From Strigamia acuminata (taxonomy: Eukaryota > Arthropoda > Chilopoda > Geophilomorpha > Linotaeniidae), in assembly GCA_949358305.1 (NCBI GenBank), contig OX442321.1, positions 6,163,605 through 6,227,604 of the forward strand: a stretch of 64,000 nt of DNA. The letters are read 5' to 3'. Under the pieces are notes generated by a model that saw nothing but the letters and a program-made list of their open reading frames with translations, had not been told where the DNA came from and ran no database searches. The translations under genes and the position numbers were made by a program. Below, piece after piece: positions 24,301-37,385 of this stretch. The number at the start of each line of letters is the position of its first letter. Within the stretch, counting starts at the first letter, position 1.

Positions 24301-24793
24301 TAATAGAAGTCACCCTACGAAAATAAGAATGTGATAAGGATTGAAACAATAACAGACGGGCTAGAAGAAGTTTATAGCAGAAAGGTTTCAATGATAGAAT
24401 CACTCCTAACTCTTCAACATCATATTGGTAGCAATTGCAGTTTTGCTATTGCACCACGTTATGTCAACAGAAAATCTGTATCATTGGTATATTCAAACCA
24501 GTTTTCTCACGTGGAATATTTCAATTCCAAGTAATTAATATTTTGCACACAGACCTAAAACTACCAGTTATATCATGCCTTTCTTACGCAGAATTTTATT
24601 ACTAAAGCAATACGGAATTTTGTCAGTTGTGCATAAACGTTTCTTTCGTAAGACCAAAAGCTGTTCAGAAAATCCATTCAATCCTATTTCGTTTGGCCAA
24701 ATAATTGGACCGGCAATATTAATTTTAGCTGCAATTTTGATCTCTTTAATTTTGGGACTAATCGAATTACTTGTTTATAAATTTATCGTCTAA
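21396..24793 (+). CDS. Divergent ionotropic receptor IR-A2
   Basis: Complete 11-exon IR, predicted 476 aa. Exons: 21396-21435, 21512-21592, 21654-21679, 21825-21928, 23193-23244, 23306-23397, 23487-23574, 23654-23957, 24026-24243, 24307-24530, 24592-24793. It begins MNFLVLGITSLQI, a short signal-peptide core. The S1 lobe includes TGMMGDLTKG and LTKERVGHVKFS. TM1 is near 216-236, the gate SYNAELTSFLA near 290-300, and TM4 near 450-471. Intron 4 (1.26 kb) contains a palindromic foldback element; splicing across it is needed. All phases join. Exon 8 differs from IR-A1 in several residues (TVILAKVLAELLS here). Expected chemosensory cation channel; ligand unknown. Confidence 0.9.
21988..22694. mobile_element. 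707-bp foldback element in IR-A2 intron 4
   Basis: It begins CACAGATTAGGGGAATACAC and ends with the inverse, GTGTATTCCCCTAATCTGTG. The arms remain complementary, with mismatches, almost to the middle (about 22,280 and 22,400), leaving a loop near 22,340. IR-B and IR-C lack it in the same intron, so it is an insertion. The flanks GCAATAAG and GCATTACG agree at 6 of 8 positions, a weak hint of an 8-bp target duplication. No transposase. The window's first 132 bases are the end of the copy-1 version. Confidence 0.8.
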
Positions 24794-26670
24794 GTGTTCT
24801 TAGATGTATTGTCCTACTTCTGATTAATGTATCTTTCATAAGTAAACTCTCAATCATGTAAGATGTTGTTAATGAAGAACGTAATTGTAATTTTAATTGT
24901 ATGTCAACACAGTTCAAACAACCTAGAGAATGTCTATTTTTTATATTAAACCCACCTATAAGATAATTGTATATATCAACACAGTTTCAACAACCAACAA
25001 TTTCAATAAAGTTTTTAAAACTATTTAAACAATGAGAAACTCTTGATTACATGTATATCACATTTCCTGAAATTAGTTGTGGGCAGTGTTGGTAAATTAA
25101 TTTTTCTAAAGTATTTTTTTTTTCGTTTTTTCTTTTTGTGTTTAGTTTTTGACAATCTGAGTTTTCGTTCTCCAGATATTCATTTTTCATCAATTAGTAT
25201 AAAAGTATAAAAAACCAATTAATTTCGAAGTGACATTCACTCGAGTGTTTACACTGGTATGAACAGAAAGGAATCAAGAACTATGTAAGTAGTCAGTTTA
25301 ATTTTTTACAAGCTGTAATGACTCACACCCGACGTGGTCATTCAATTGCAGGTAAATTTAAAAGTTTAAGTCATAATAAGGTCTGAATTAGTCTAAGAAT
25401 AAGTAGAAGTGGTAATTACATTTATGTAGATCGCTCGATGCGCAATTTAAGTCGACCTTTCCGTGGCTCAAACTGTAGTAATCATGCAGCCATTAATTAT
25501 TTTTCAATGCGCTTATAGCACTAGTAGTGGTGAAATTGTAAACCAATGATGTAAAACTACGGTACTCTGTAGGATCTCTAGTCTTTAGATAAGACTTAAT
25601 CCTCCACTTCCTCCAACTTTAGAATCTGAATAAGAAAATACAAAAAAATGTACAGTTTGAGAAACGCTATTCCAGAACAATAAATATATATTCTTAGGAT
25701 TGTGTTTTTTTTTCTGCGTAATTGTAAATATTTGGGTCTTAGATTTTTACTCTTGGAGCAATCTGACTGCCAACGTGACGTACCTAAGAATGACCAACAC
25801 GCAAAAAACACGCGATAACAGCATCATGACGGATTTCTTCCATTTTGGAAAATAATATTCTTCGGCGCGATCAAGTTATAAACCAAAAAGCCAAAACAAT
25901 TTTTTAACATTAAGCAAAAAAAAAAAAAAACTTTGTTTATTGAACGTAGAGCAAAAAGTTCTAACTTTTCTCTTCTATTAAAAAATGCTAGATTGCTGGA
26001 AATGTGTTAACTTATACAGATGTTTTGTACGAAACCTAATATTTTAATTTTTAATGAATATTGTACTCTTTTTGTCACATCAACTGAATAAACACATCAT
26101 TATTATTGAGTAATTATATGTCAACGATTGTGTCAGTAAGTGATATTGATTGTACTTAGTAAATCGAATCTGATTCTACAATTCGCGAGATGACAAATAG
26201 CCGCAATGGCACAATTTATTTCACAATACAACTGAGACAATTGCACTTCAAACAACACAATCCACTCCACTGCCAGTATTGGCATATTTCTATTGTTTTG
26301 AACTTGGTGAAATGTTCACTGTTTTTACTATAAATATATCTCTTCTGGTATTACCAAAACTATGTTTACATATTTGTGTTATTTGTATTTGTAATTTGGA
26401 AGTCAGGAGCAAGAAATAAAACCAATCTATATTGTTGACAGTTTACATTTTTTTCTGGTCATAAGCTGAAAGTTTTAGTATCGGAAGTTATGCAAGTAAT
26501 GTAGTTAGGTGGGTGTGAAACTTTATCATCGTAAAATAAAACTTAAATTTTACGACAAATTATCCATAAAAAGTTATTGCAAAACTAAAGAGTACTGCGT
26601 TAGCGTCAACACTCCTGGTGCTTGCATATCCACAACAAATTTCTCTTGCAATTTCAGTTAATTGTTGATA
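24794..26670. other. IR-A2 to IR-B2 intergenic region
   Basis: Copy-2 version of 2,233-4,109, with one visible base difference near 25,735. It contains the Gr relic at 25,758-25,900 and otherwise nothing recognised. Confidence 0.7.
25758..25900 (-). pseudogene. Gustatory receptor relic, copy 2
   Basis: Duplicate of the fragment at 3,197-3,339. It matches Gr exon 1 around residues 30-77 on the same strand as the intact Gr genes, with no other Gr exons nearby. Confidence 0.85.
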
Positions 26671-29151
26671 ATGTATATTCTTGTACTCTTAGCTGTGTCA
26701 CTTCACGCATGTAAGTAAAATAATTTGAATATAAAAGAAAATGTTTATACCTAAAAGCTGGACTTTTAATTCAAGTGTCTTGTAAAAGTGAAAAGGCAAC
26801 AAGTTTGAAATCCAACAGGACTGGTTGTCCTCATGTGACTCTACTTTCAACTCAAGGTACTTTACAAGTCACATGATGAAATTCAAATTTAATAATGTTT
26901 CACTTTGTTAAACAGAGTGTCTAGTTAGACTTGACGCCAAGGTAAGGCATTATCGCAAAAAAATAATAAATTTGACTACCGGTAGTTAATGCCGTTGAGT
27001 TGTGGAAGGTTTCTCTGTCACAGTCATCAATAATTCATTAATAATACATTACTTGTACAGACCAATTTAGGACAAAAATGGATAAGAATTGATGTTACTA
27101 ACATTCAGCAAGGAAACCATCTTTTCAAATTGAGTTGTGACAATCAGTCTGTAGAGTAAGTGTAATTATTAGTTTTGACGTAGAACTAATTATGCATCGC
27201 GTAAGTAGTCCGCACTAAGTAGCAAAACAGACGGGCTGTAACAATCCGACGGGAATTACAGTTAGATTGACATAGAGAACGGGAATGACAAACAGACAAC
27301 AAAGAAACAATAATGGTACAATACAACGCAATAAAACAAATAAAAACAACAACAAAATCACAGTCACAACTCATACAAACTCATTTAAATAAACAAACAA
27401 AACATTCCTTCACCTCACTCCGGATGCAAATCTACATTGCGGCACAGTAGTGACTGTGCCCCTTTGCAATTTTATTTATAATTTGTTTATTTATAGAATA
27501 AAATAAATAAATTAGAATCTTTTCAGTGCCAAGCAAAGCCAACATTTGCAAAAGCCCGTACGAATAACAGCAATTCATGTATTTGCAAATTCAAGTAAAG
27601 TTTTTATCCAATAGATTAATTTTAAATTGATGTTAACAGTTTCCACCAGGAATGACATTAAACAAATCGCTAACAATGGGAGGATATTTTGGCCACGTGT
27701 TGGACGTTTTTAACACAAACTTTAATGTAAGGTAAATTATCAATGAATCAAAGGTGTCAATAAATTGAGAAAAAAATGCATAAAATGCCAAAATGTATAG
27801 TAAAAAATCAATGTCTTTCATTTAATAGCTTTGAAATAATTAAATGTGAAGATGGTCAATTTGGAGCAATTAAGAATGGAACCTGGATAGGAATGATAGG
27901 CGAACTAACAAAAGAGGTAAGAATTTCATATTAACCTAATACAATTATATTTAAACTTACTGTTTAATGTTATCATGTTTAATGTTTGCTACTAGGGAGC
28001 TGATATTGCGCCGCACTTATCTTTGACCAAAGAGAGAGTTGGCCATGTAAAGTTTTCATCACAACTGTATCCACTCCAAATAGATCTGGTGTACAGAAAA
28101 TTAAATACCCGCACCTGGAATTACACTTTTTATTTGCAGATGTGTAGTGTTGAAATGTGGCTGTGTATATTTTCAATCAGTATGACCGTTATTCTAGTTA
28201 AAGTTTTAGCAGAAATTCTTTCAACAAGAAAAAATCTAATGAGTTGTTTCCAGAATTTCATCAACGATTTGCAGCTTTGGTGGCCAATTGTGTTAATCGG
28301 TATAAATAGCGCAATAATGCGCTGATAATGTAATAAAATTGAAATGTTTCACTTTAATTTCATGTAGCCAATACAAATAGTTTCTTACTGAAGTCCATGA
28401 AACTTTTTATTTTCATCTACGTCGTTTTCTCAATGTTGATATGGATAAGTTACAATGCTGAGTTAACTTCTTTCCTGGCAACAACAGACGAAAAAATTCC
28501 TTTTACTTCACTTGATGATATGCTTGACAACACAGATTATCTGCCTCTGATTTTGGATGGTTGCCAATTCGAAGAAATGTTTAAGGTATAAGTAGTATGA
28601 TGCACCATTCGAACTTTTGAAACTTTGTAGAACACTATGTTTTAATAGAATCCACCCTACGAAAATAAAAATGTGGTAAGGGTTAAAACAATAATAGACG
28701 GACTTAAAGAAGTTTCAAGCGGAAAAGTTGCAATGATAGAATCACTCCTAATTCTTCAACATTATATTGGTAGTGATCGCAGTTTTGCTGTTGCACCGCG
28801 TTATATCAGCAGAAAATCTATGTCATTAGTATATGCAAACCAGTTTGCTCATGTGAAATATTTCAATTCCAAGTAAATAATATTTTGCATACGGACCTAA
28901 AACTAAGATTACAAGTAAGAAAGATTCATATCATGCTTTTCTTACACAGAATTTTATTACTAAAACAATGCGGAATTTTGTCAGTTGTGTATAAACGTTC
29001 CTTTCCTAAGGCAGCAAGCTGTTCTGAAAATCCATTCAATCCTATTTCGTTTGGCCAAATAATTGGACCAGCACTATTATTGCTGGCTGGGATTTTGATC
29101 TCTTTAGTTTTGGGACTAATCGAATTACTTGTTTATAAATTTATCGTGTAA
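26671..29151 (+). CDS. Divergent ionotropic receptor IR-B2
   Basis: Duplicate of IR-B1, apparently identical in coding sequence; predicted 473 aa. Exons: 26671-26710, 26776-26856, 26916-26941, 27061-27155, 27527-27578, 27640-27731, 27829-27916, 27996-28299, 28368-28585, 28649-28872, 28950-29151. It has the same signal-peptide core MYILVLLAVSLHA, gate motif SYNAELTSFLA and TM4 after SFGQIIGP. Because the two copies share promoter-proximal sequence as well, expression should be similar unless distant elements differ. Confidence 0.9.
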
Positions 29152-31674
29152 GTTTTTGTAGATGTATTGTCTTACTTCTGATTAATGTATCTTTCATAAG
29201 TAAACACTCAATCATCGAAGAAGTTATTAATGAAGAACGGAATTGTAATAATAATTGTATGTCAACACAGTTCAAACAATTTAGACAATTTCTATTTTTT
29301 TTTGTATTTAAAAAAACCGAGAAACACTATGTATTGCACCATATTTTCTTTCGTCTGAAATACTTTTAATATCCTGTATAATCCAAAGAAAAAGCAATGT
29401 GAACAATCAGTCCAAACTAACATGATCCATCGTCCTTGAAAATATTGATGTTCACAGTCAGTTTAAACAAATCGCATATTGTAAAAAGCACATTTTTAAA
29501 ATAAATCTGCACAATTTCTTATTCACCTAACAACCTTGCTCTTATATCACTATCTCTACTTTCATCCCTTACTTTTGAAAAATAATTACATTTCATGAGT
29601 CCCGAATGAAGCAAAGAAAAAGTAAAAAATAAAAAAGTAAAAAAAAATATACCAACTAATCAATATTTTCCCACGTGTGTATTAACTAGGGACACCAATT
29701 TAATAGAAAAAAAATATTTCCGCCAGACAGCTATTGAAAATGTCCATGATGACACTTGTATATTAGCACCGATTGGAAAACACTACACACTACAGTATAC
29801 TGGTAACCAAACGTTATTTTATTTTTTGAATTTAAAACTCTAATTTTGCCATCCTCCAATTTCGGTTGCCTATAAAATGATTACCTTAGCCGCTAAAATT
29901 CTACAAAATTGGAAAAGTGAAAAAATCGGAATCTGAAATTTTAAAAATAAATTAAATTTGATTTTTCTTAAATGTAGTGCCTAATTGGTTACTTTAAGGC
30001 ACTAAAACTCAAATTTTTCAAGCCCTGACAGCGCTGAGCACCTAAAACTACCCTTTTGGTGTAAGGTTGTAAAAACTGTAGTTTAAAGGTCATAAATTGG
30101 AGGTGACGCCATGTTTGGTCGCCAGGGGTCGACTAGTTGACCCACAAATGTAAAACGGGTTATTCTATTTTATGTATAAAGGGGTTGAAGGTGGTGGCAT
30201 TTTCACTGCTTGCCTCACCTAAAAATGTACCAAGAAATGGCCACACAAATGGAATAGCAAAATTTCAATGAATCTGGCCAATAAATTGATCGACCAGGAA
30301 AGGCTGCATTCAGTAAATTATAATGTATATAAAAATAATAAATTATTTAATGAGAAAATGGTTGTTTTCTATATACAACAACATAGTTTCTGAGAATCTT
30401 ACTGCTGACATGTGATTAACCAAACAAGCTTGAAGAAACCATTCTACATAAATAATTGTAGTTTATTTTCTCAGTGTTCTGTCACTCCCAACAGCGGAAA
30501 AGAATTATAATGTTTAAAACGAGAATTTTACCAAAATGTTATTTTATATTTTCCAAATAGCAGTTCTTGAGACGCAAACTGCTGACATGTAATTAACAAA
30601 CAAGACTGAAGAAACCATTGAAATAGTATTCATGAAACTTAATTGTAATGTTTAAAACGAGACTTTTACAGAGCTGTAATCTTATATTTTTATCTGATGG
30701 TAATAAGCTTTCCATGTTTTGGTTAATGTTGATGTCAGTTTTGCATTGCCGTATGATTAAGTTTTGATGCGATTCGGGCCACCATTGATCAGAGCAGTCG
30801 CATGAACCAAGTGCATAAAACAAAATTTTTCCGGGTTTAGACACAACTTAACAAAAATCCGAGTCAACTAGTTCCTCACGCGTCAGGCCTTATCTCCACA
30901 TAAAGAAATGAGTGACAGAAGACATACAATTTGGTAAGAGTTATTCAAGCCTGCAGAACTAACTGCAATATCAAATAATATTACTAAGAGCTTGTTGAGT
31001 TTTGTCCTAACGCCAGTGTTGAACCTAAATTTAAAAATTATATCTTTAGAAGATAAAATTTTAGGGAAAAAAAGTAGCATTTTTCTTGATTTTCGTATTC
31101 CGCTGTTATTCAGAATCTGAATAAAAAAGTAGAAAAGAATGAACAGTTTGAGAAACGCTATTCAAGAACAATATATGTATATTCTTAGGATTGTGCTTTT
31201 TTATTCTGCGTAATTGTAAATATCTGCGTTTTAGATTTTTCCTCTTGCACTGCGTAGGCAAATGTTTCTTAAATCTTCAAAATCATTTAAGCTTTCTTCG
31301 TAAACTTGTTTTCTGGACACAAGCCAGTATCGTATATTGGAAAACAAGCAGCAGTTTATTTTCCACTGAAACCATAAATTAAATCTTAATTATCTTTTAT
31401 AGCACAAAAGAGAAAAGATCAATTTGCAAAAGCAAGATTAAACATTCATGAATCTATTCATTGTCAAAGATCAATTTTCTTTTCTCTGCCAACTACTTTA
31501 GCAAGAGCTCAGACGTTGTTCAAACGTTCTACGCAGTTAAATTGCAAGTTCCTTTCCACGCAGTACCACCTGAGTGACTTTTAGAAGCGAAGCTGCTTTA
31601 ATATCTATCTCATACTTTGAATATTTGCACAAACCTTCCGCAACTACAGAACAGAAACGGTAAAGGTCTCCGTA
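29152..31674. other. IR-B2 to IR-C2 intergenic region
   Basis: Copy-2 version of 6,591-9,113. Same diverged tandem pair (now about 30,403 and 30,579) and the paralogous spacer piece at 31,111-31,251. No gene recognised. Confidence 0.65.
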
Positions 31675-34600
31675 ATGGATTTTCTTGTGCTCGTAATCAC
31701 ATCGTTTCAAATAAGTAAGTTAAAACAATTAAATTAAAATTAAAAAAAGCAATTATAAAAAAATTTACGGATATTTATAGCAAGTTGCTTTGGTTATAAG
31801 ATTCGATATTTTCAACTCAACACAGCTGAATGTTCACGAGTGACTTTAATTTCAAATAAGAGTAAATAAATAAAAGAATTTTAAAATTCAAATTTAAAAA
31901 ATATTTTAATCTTTGGTTGCAGACAATTTTTTTAAAACAATTTCCGAGGTAGGATATTAATCCAGATACGCAGTTTTATCCCGCTGCATTTTTCTCTATC
32001 TCTCTCTACTACACATTAGTTTTATTTAGCAGACATAATTATATTATTTAGAATATTGATAAATAAGAATAATCTAAGTATTATATATTGCAGGCTGAAT
32101 TTCAATACTTAGGACACGATTGGCTGAAAATTGATGATGCTAATGTTCGGGAAAAAAATTATCTTTTCCAAATAAGTTGTCACAATCAGTCTGTTGAGTA
32201 TGTGTAATTATTAGTTTTGATGTAGAACTACTTATACGTCGCCCTTCGCACTAGGCAGTAAAAAAGACGGGCTGTAACAATCCGACGGAGATTACTAGTA
32301 CACTTAGATTGACCTAGGACGATTACCTACAGGACTTCACATCCGCCATTTTTTTGTAATCTAAGTTGTCCCGTACAAATTCGAAGAAGGAGCAATCTGT
32401 CGTTGCATTGTTAAAACTTTTTGCGGGCAAATGGCGGACAATTGACATCCCACATTTACATTTTTGAACGATGTTATAACATAGTTCAATTTTATTTAAC
32501 GTTTGATTTAAAAATAATATCTAAAAATGTAATAAATAATTTTCAGATATTATTTTTAACCTTCCCATAGCCAAGCCTAATTTCCACCATTGCTAGCTGT
32601 GGTCGGTCAAATCGGCCTTCTTTTAAAATGCTTCTGCGCATGTGCAGAATCTTATTTCTCCAGGTGCAATCGCATTTTTCCTGGCCTCAGCACATGTTTT
32701 AATGTGCTCAAACCAGAAAAATGCGATTGCACCTGGAAAAGTAAGATTGTGCACATGCGCAGAATCGTTTCAATATAACGCCTAGTGCTAAAAAGTGGCA
32801 AAACAGTGTACGACGCTCACGTAATGGTGTTTTATGTTGTAAATATTATTCTTATTAGTTTAACTTATTCCTAATCAAAATAATATTAGAACTTAGTTAT
32901 TATAAATTTATAAAAAATATTTTTGGATGAATTAAAGCTGGTTCCCTAAATTAATTTTCAGGAAAAAAAGAGTTACAATTATTTTAATACTTTTGTTATT
33001 TTTCTGACCCACAATGGCTATGGGAAGGTTAAATTAAACATAAAATATAAATGTCCTCTAAAAATGCAAATGCGGGATGTCATGTCAGTTGTCCGCCATT
33101 TGCCCGCAAAATGACGTCATTTTGTGCCGTTTCGGCTGGATGGCACCACGATCACAAGACAGAATCGCTTTACAGTCTAACAATTAAATTGTGCTAGATG
33201 TGAAGTCCTGTGGTTGATCGTCCTAGGATTGACGTAGTGAACGGGAATAACGTAAAGAACGAGAATGACGTAGAGAACTGGAATGACAAGCAAACACAAA
33301 GAAACAATACGCCGTCTGTTGATGGTACAATACAACGCAACAAAAACAGCAACAAAATCACAGACACAACTCATACAAACCTATTTAAATAAACAATCAA
33401 AACATTGTTTTATCTCACTCCGGATGCAAATCTGCATTGTGGCTCAGTAGGGACCTTTGCAATTTTATTTATCATTTGTTTATTTATAGAATGAAATAAA
33501 TAAATTAGAATCTTTTCAGTGCCAAGCAAAGCCAACATTTGCAAAAGCGCGTTCGGATAACAGCATTTCATGTATTTATAAATCTAAGTAAATTTTTTAT
33601 CCAATTGATTAATTTTAATTTAATGCTAACAGTATCCACCATCTATGACATTAAACAAATCGCTGACAATGGGAGGATATTATGGCCAACTGTTCAACGT
33701 TTTTAACATAAATTTTAATGTAAGGTAAAATATCAATGAATCAAAGGTGTCAATAAATTGGAGAAAAAAATGCATGAAATGCCAAAATACATAGTAAAAA
33801 ATCAATGTCTTTCATTTAATAGCTTTGAAATAATTAAATGTGAAGATGGTCAATTTGGAGCAATTAAGAATGGAACCTGGGCAGGAATGATAGGCGATCT
33901 AACAAAAGGGGTAGGAATTTCATATTAATCTAACACAATTAAATTTAAACTTACTGTTTAATGTTATCATGTTTAATGTTTGCTACTAGGGAGCTGATAT
34001 TGCGCCTTCCATACTTTTGACCAAAGAGAGAGTTGGCCATGTAAAGTTTTCATCACAATTGTTTCCATTCCAAACAGATCTAATGTTCAGAAAATTAAAC
34101 ACACACACCTGGAATTACACTTTCTTTTTCCAGATGTGTAGTGTTGAAATGTGGCTGTGTATATTTGCAATCAGTCTGACCGTTATTCTAGTCAAAGTTT
34201 TAGCAGAAATTCTTTCAACAAGAAAATATCTAATGAGTTGTTTCCCGAATTTCATCAACGAGTTGCACCTTTGGTGGCCAATTGTATTAGTAGGTATAAA
34301 TAGTGCAATTAACTTAAGATAATGTAAATACATTGAAATCTTTCAATTTAATTTCATGTAGCCAATATAAATAGTTTCTTCCTGAAATCCATGAAACCTT
34401 TTCTTTTCATCTACATCGTTTTTTCAATGTTGATATGGTTTAGTTACAATTCTGTGCTAACTTCTTTCCTGGCAACAACAGACGAAAAAATTCCTTTTAC
34501 TTCACTCGAAGATATGCTTGACAACACAGATTATTTGCCTCTGATTTTGAAGGGTAACCATAACGAAGAAATTTTTAAGGTATAAGTATTAAGATGCACC

Positions 34601-35145
34601 ATTCGTAGTATTCAAAGTTTGTAGAACACTCGATTTTAACAGAAGCCACCCTACAAAAATAAGAATGTGATAAGGGTTAAAACAATAAAAGACGGGATTA
34701 AAGAAGTTTATAGCGGAAAGGTTTCAATGATAGAATCACTCCTAACTCTTCAACATTATATTGGTAGCAATTGCAGTTTTGCTATTGCACCGCGTTATGT
34801 CAGCAGAAAATCTATATCATTAGTATATTCAAACCAGTTTGCTCATGTGGAATACTTTAATTCCAAGTAATTAATTTTATGCACACAGAACTAAAACTAA
34901 GATTACATGTAGTAAACAGTTATATCATGTTTTTCATACGCAGAATTTTATTACTAAAGCAATCCGGAATTTTATCAGTTGTGCAGAAACATTCCTTTCC
35001 TAAGACAGACAGCTGTTCAGAAAATCCATTCAATCCTATTTCGTTTGGCCAAATAATTGGACCAGCCCTATTAATCCTGGCTGGGATTTTGATCTCTTTA
35101 GTTTTGGGACTAATCGAATTACTTGTTTATAAATTTATCGTGTAA
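31675..35145 (+). CDS. Divergent ionotropic receptor IR-C2
   Basis: Duplicate of IR-C1 with apparently identical coding sequence; predicted 476 aa. Exons: 31675-31714, 31781-31861, 31923-31948, 32094-32197, 33520-33571, 33633-33724, 33823-33910, 33990-34293, 34362-34579, 34643-34866, 34944-35145. Gate motif SYNSVLTSFLA. Intron 4 carries the same 913-bp transposon as IR-C1. All junction phases are preserved and no stop interrupts the frame. Confidence 0.9.
32314..33226. mobile_element. 913-bp DNA transposon in IR-C2 intron 4
   Basis: Copy-2 version of 9,753-10,665, flanked by GATTGAC at 32307-32313 and 33227-33233. It was carried along by the segmental duplication and is not an independent insertion. 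Confidence 0.85.
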
Positions 35146-37385
35146 GTATTCTTAGAAGTATTGTTTTACTTCTGATTAATGTATCTTACATAAGTAAACA
35201 CTCAATCATCCAAGAAGAACGTAATTGTAATAGTAATTGTATGTTAACACAGTTCAAACAATTTAGACAATTTCTATTTTTTTTGTATTTAAAACAAAAC
35301 CGAGAAACACTAAGCTTATGTATTGCACCATATTTTCTTTCGTCTGAAATACTTTTAATATCCCGTGTAATCCAAAGAGAAAGCAATGTTCACAGTCAGT
35401 TTAAACAAATCGTATATTGTAAAAAGCACATTTTTAAAATAAATCTGCACAATTTCTTATTCACCTAACAACCTTGCTCTTACTAGTATATCACTATCTC
35501 CACTTTCATCCATTACTTTTGAAAAATAATTACATTTCATGAGTCCCGAATAAAGCAAAAAATAAAAATAAAAAGTAGGAGAGTAAAAAAAAATATATCG
35601 ACTAATCAATTGTGACGGTTACACTGTCATGCACTTTACTAGTTAAGGACGATTATTCTGCCAATAGATGGCGCTTTCGTGTTTTAGCGTTAATTTCGAA
35701 TTTCAATTATTTTTGAGTGCATAAAATATAAATTATCATTTATATTTTATTCTACTTCGTGTTTGAACAATTATTAAACACTTTTGATGCTTTAATATTG
35801 GTTGATCTGTTCGCCACATAATTCTATTGAATTATGTGCAAACTTCACACCTGGTGTAGTCACCCCTCACCACCCACTGTGAGCTGGACTCCTTTCGGAT
35901 TATAGTCAAAAGGACTTAATCCAAAGTGTGTCCTGCATATCCAGTTCCTGTAGTGGACCTAGTAGAAGACTATGTCCTAGGTATCCACTTCCTAAGAATT
36001 AGGATTGGATAGATTTAGGTGTCCAGTGATCCCATTGGATCACTGGACAGCCCATTCTTCACACCGAGTATATATTCCAGTGCAAACCGGATTTACTCGC
36101 TATTGTTCTTGTTTTTGTTTGATACTGATATTTATTTGAGCGCTTATTATACTTCACTTCGTTCCGACAATCAGTTGAAGAAATACTTGATATTTAGTGT
36201 AAGTATCTAGAGTGGGTAAAAGACTCACAGACACACTGCCCGCCTCTTATGCCAACATCCCGTTGTAGAATGTAGTATCTAGAGTCGAGTAATTCACAGA
36301 GCATTTAAGTGTAGAATCTAGAGTGGAGCAATTCACAGACGCATTACTGGGGTAACCGAGCAGAGTAATTTCCCGGTTACTCTCCCGCCAGCCAGAACCG
36401 AGCGGAGTAATTTCCCGGTAATGGATAACCTTTCCTGCGAGAAACTTCTTGATTCAATTCGTTGTTGGATGATGGAACATCTTAATTATTATTTTGATGT
36501 TGATTGTACTTGTGGCAAAAATAGCTCGGCGCTATTTTAATTCATCTTTCATTTTATACAGATTTTTGATGGCTTTGTAATTTTAATATCATGATTAATT
36601 CCATTGAATTAATATGAATATTTTCCTGAGTCTATTTCGCATTGTTACATCTCGCTGTAATTATTAGTTACAATAATTACTAGCGATGTGATGTGTGTGA
36701 CGATACGGAAAAGTCAACCGCATCTCTCGGATATACCTCACCCAAGCCTAACCATTACACAACTTTCAGAATCAACCCAGAACCAGTTAGATGTTAGATC
36801 CATGCAAACCCATTTAAGACGACATCTTTTACGTCCCGATAATAAGACCGTTACATATTCTTATTATCCGACTGAAAACCGCAAGTGATATTATTTTAGG
36901 GCTTTTGCTAACCAATTGTATATTTTAACGTACCGTTATCTTAGCCATTTGTAGGCCTAGTATTTATATAAGTTCCAATTCATAATAAATTGTTATATGT
37001 TTTGAGAAAACATGCAAGCCTCCTTTTTACACTTATAGTTCACATGCCGTTCACACTTTAATTGTTATGCAATTGCTCTCTTAAAAAGGTAATCGTCACA
37101 CAATAACTTCCCACATGTGTATTAATTTGGAACACCAATTTATTAAGAAAAAAATATTTCCGCCAGACAGCTGTTGCAAGTGTCCACGATGACATTTTTA
37201 TATTAGTGCTACATATTTATACTACACACTATAGTAATATGGAATAAACATGAACTTCTTTTAATTAGACGTTGAATTAAAATCTGAATTGTTTAAATAA
37301 ACATTGTTCTCACTTGAATAAAAATTCACCAAACCGAAGAAATGGACAGCTGTATGGCGTAAGCAGTTGGACGGTATATTTTAAT
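35146..37385. other. IR-C2 to Gr2 intergenic region
   Basis: Copy-2 version of 12,585-14,824. Holds the solo LTR-like element at 35,611-37,100 and otherwise paralogous spacer without genes. Confidence 0.75.
35611..37100. mobile_element. 1,490-bp solo LTR-like element, copy 2
   Basis: Same element as 13,050-14,539 with CAAT at 35607-35610 and 37101-37104. Present at the homologous position in both copies, so inserted before the duplication. Confidence 0.75.
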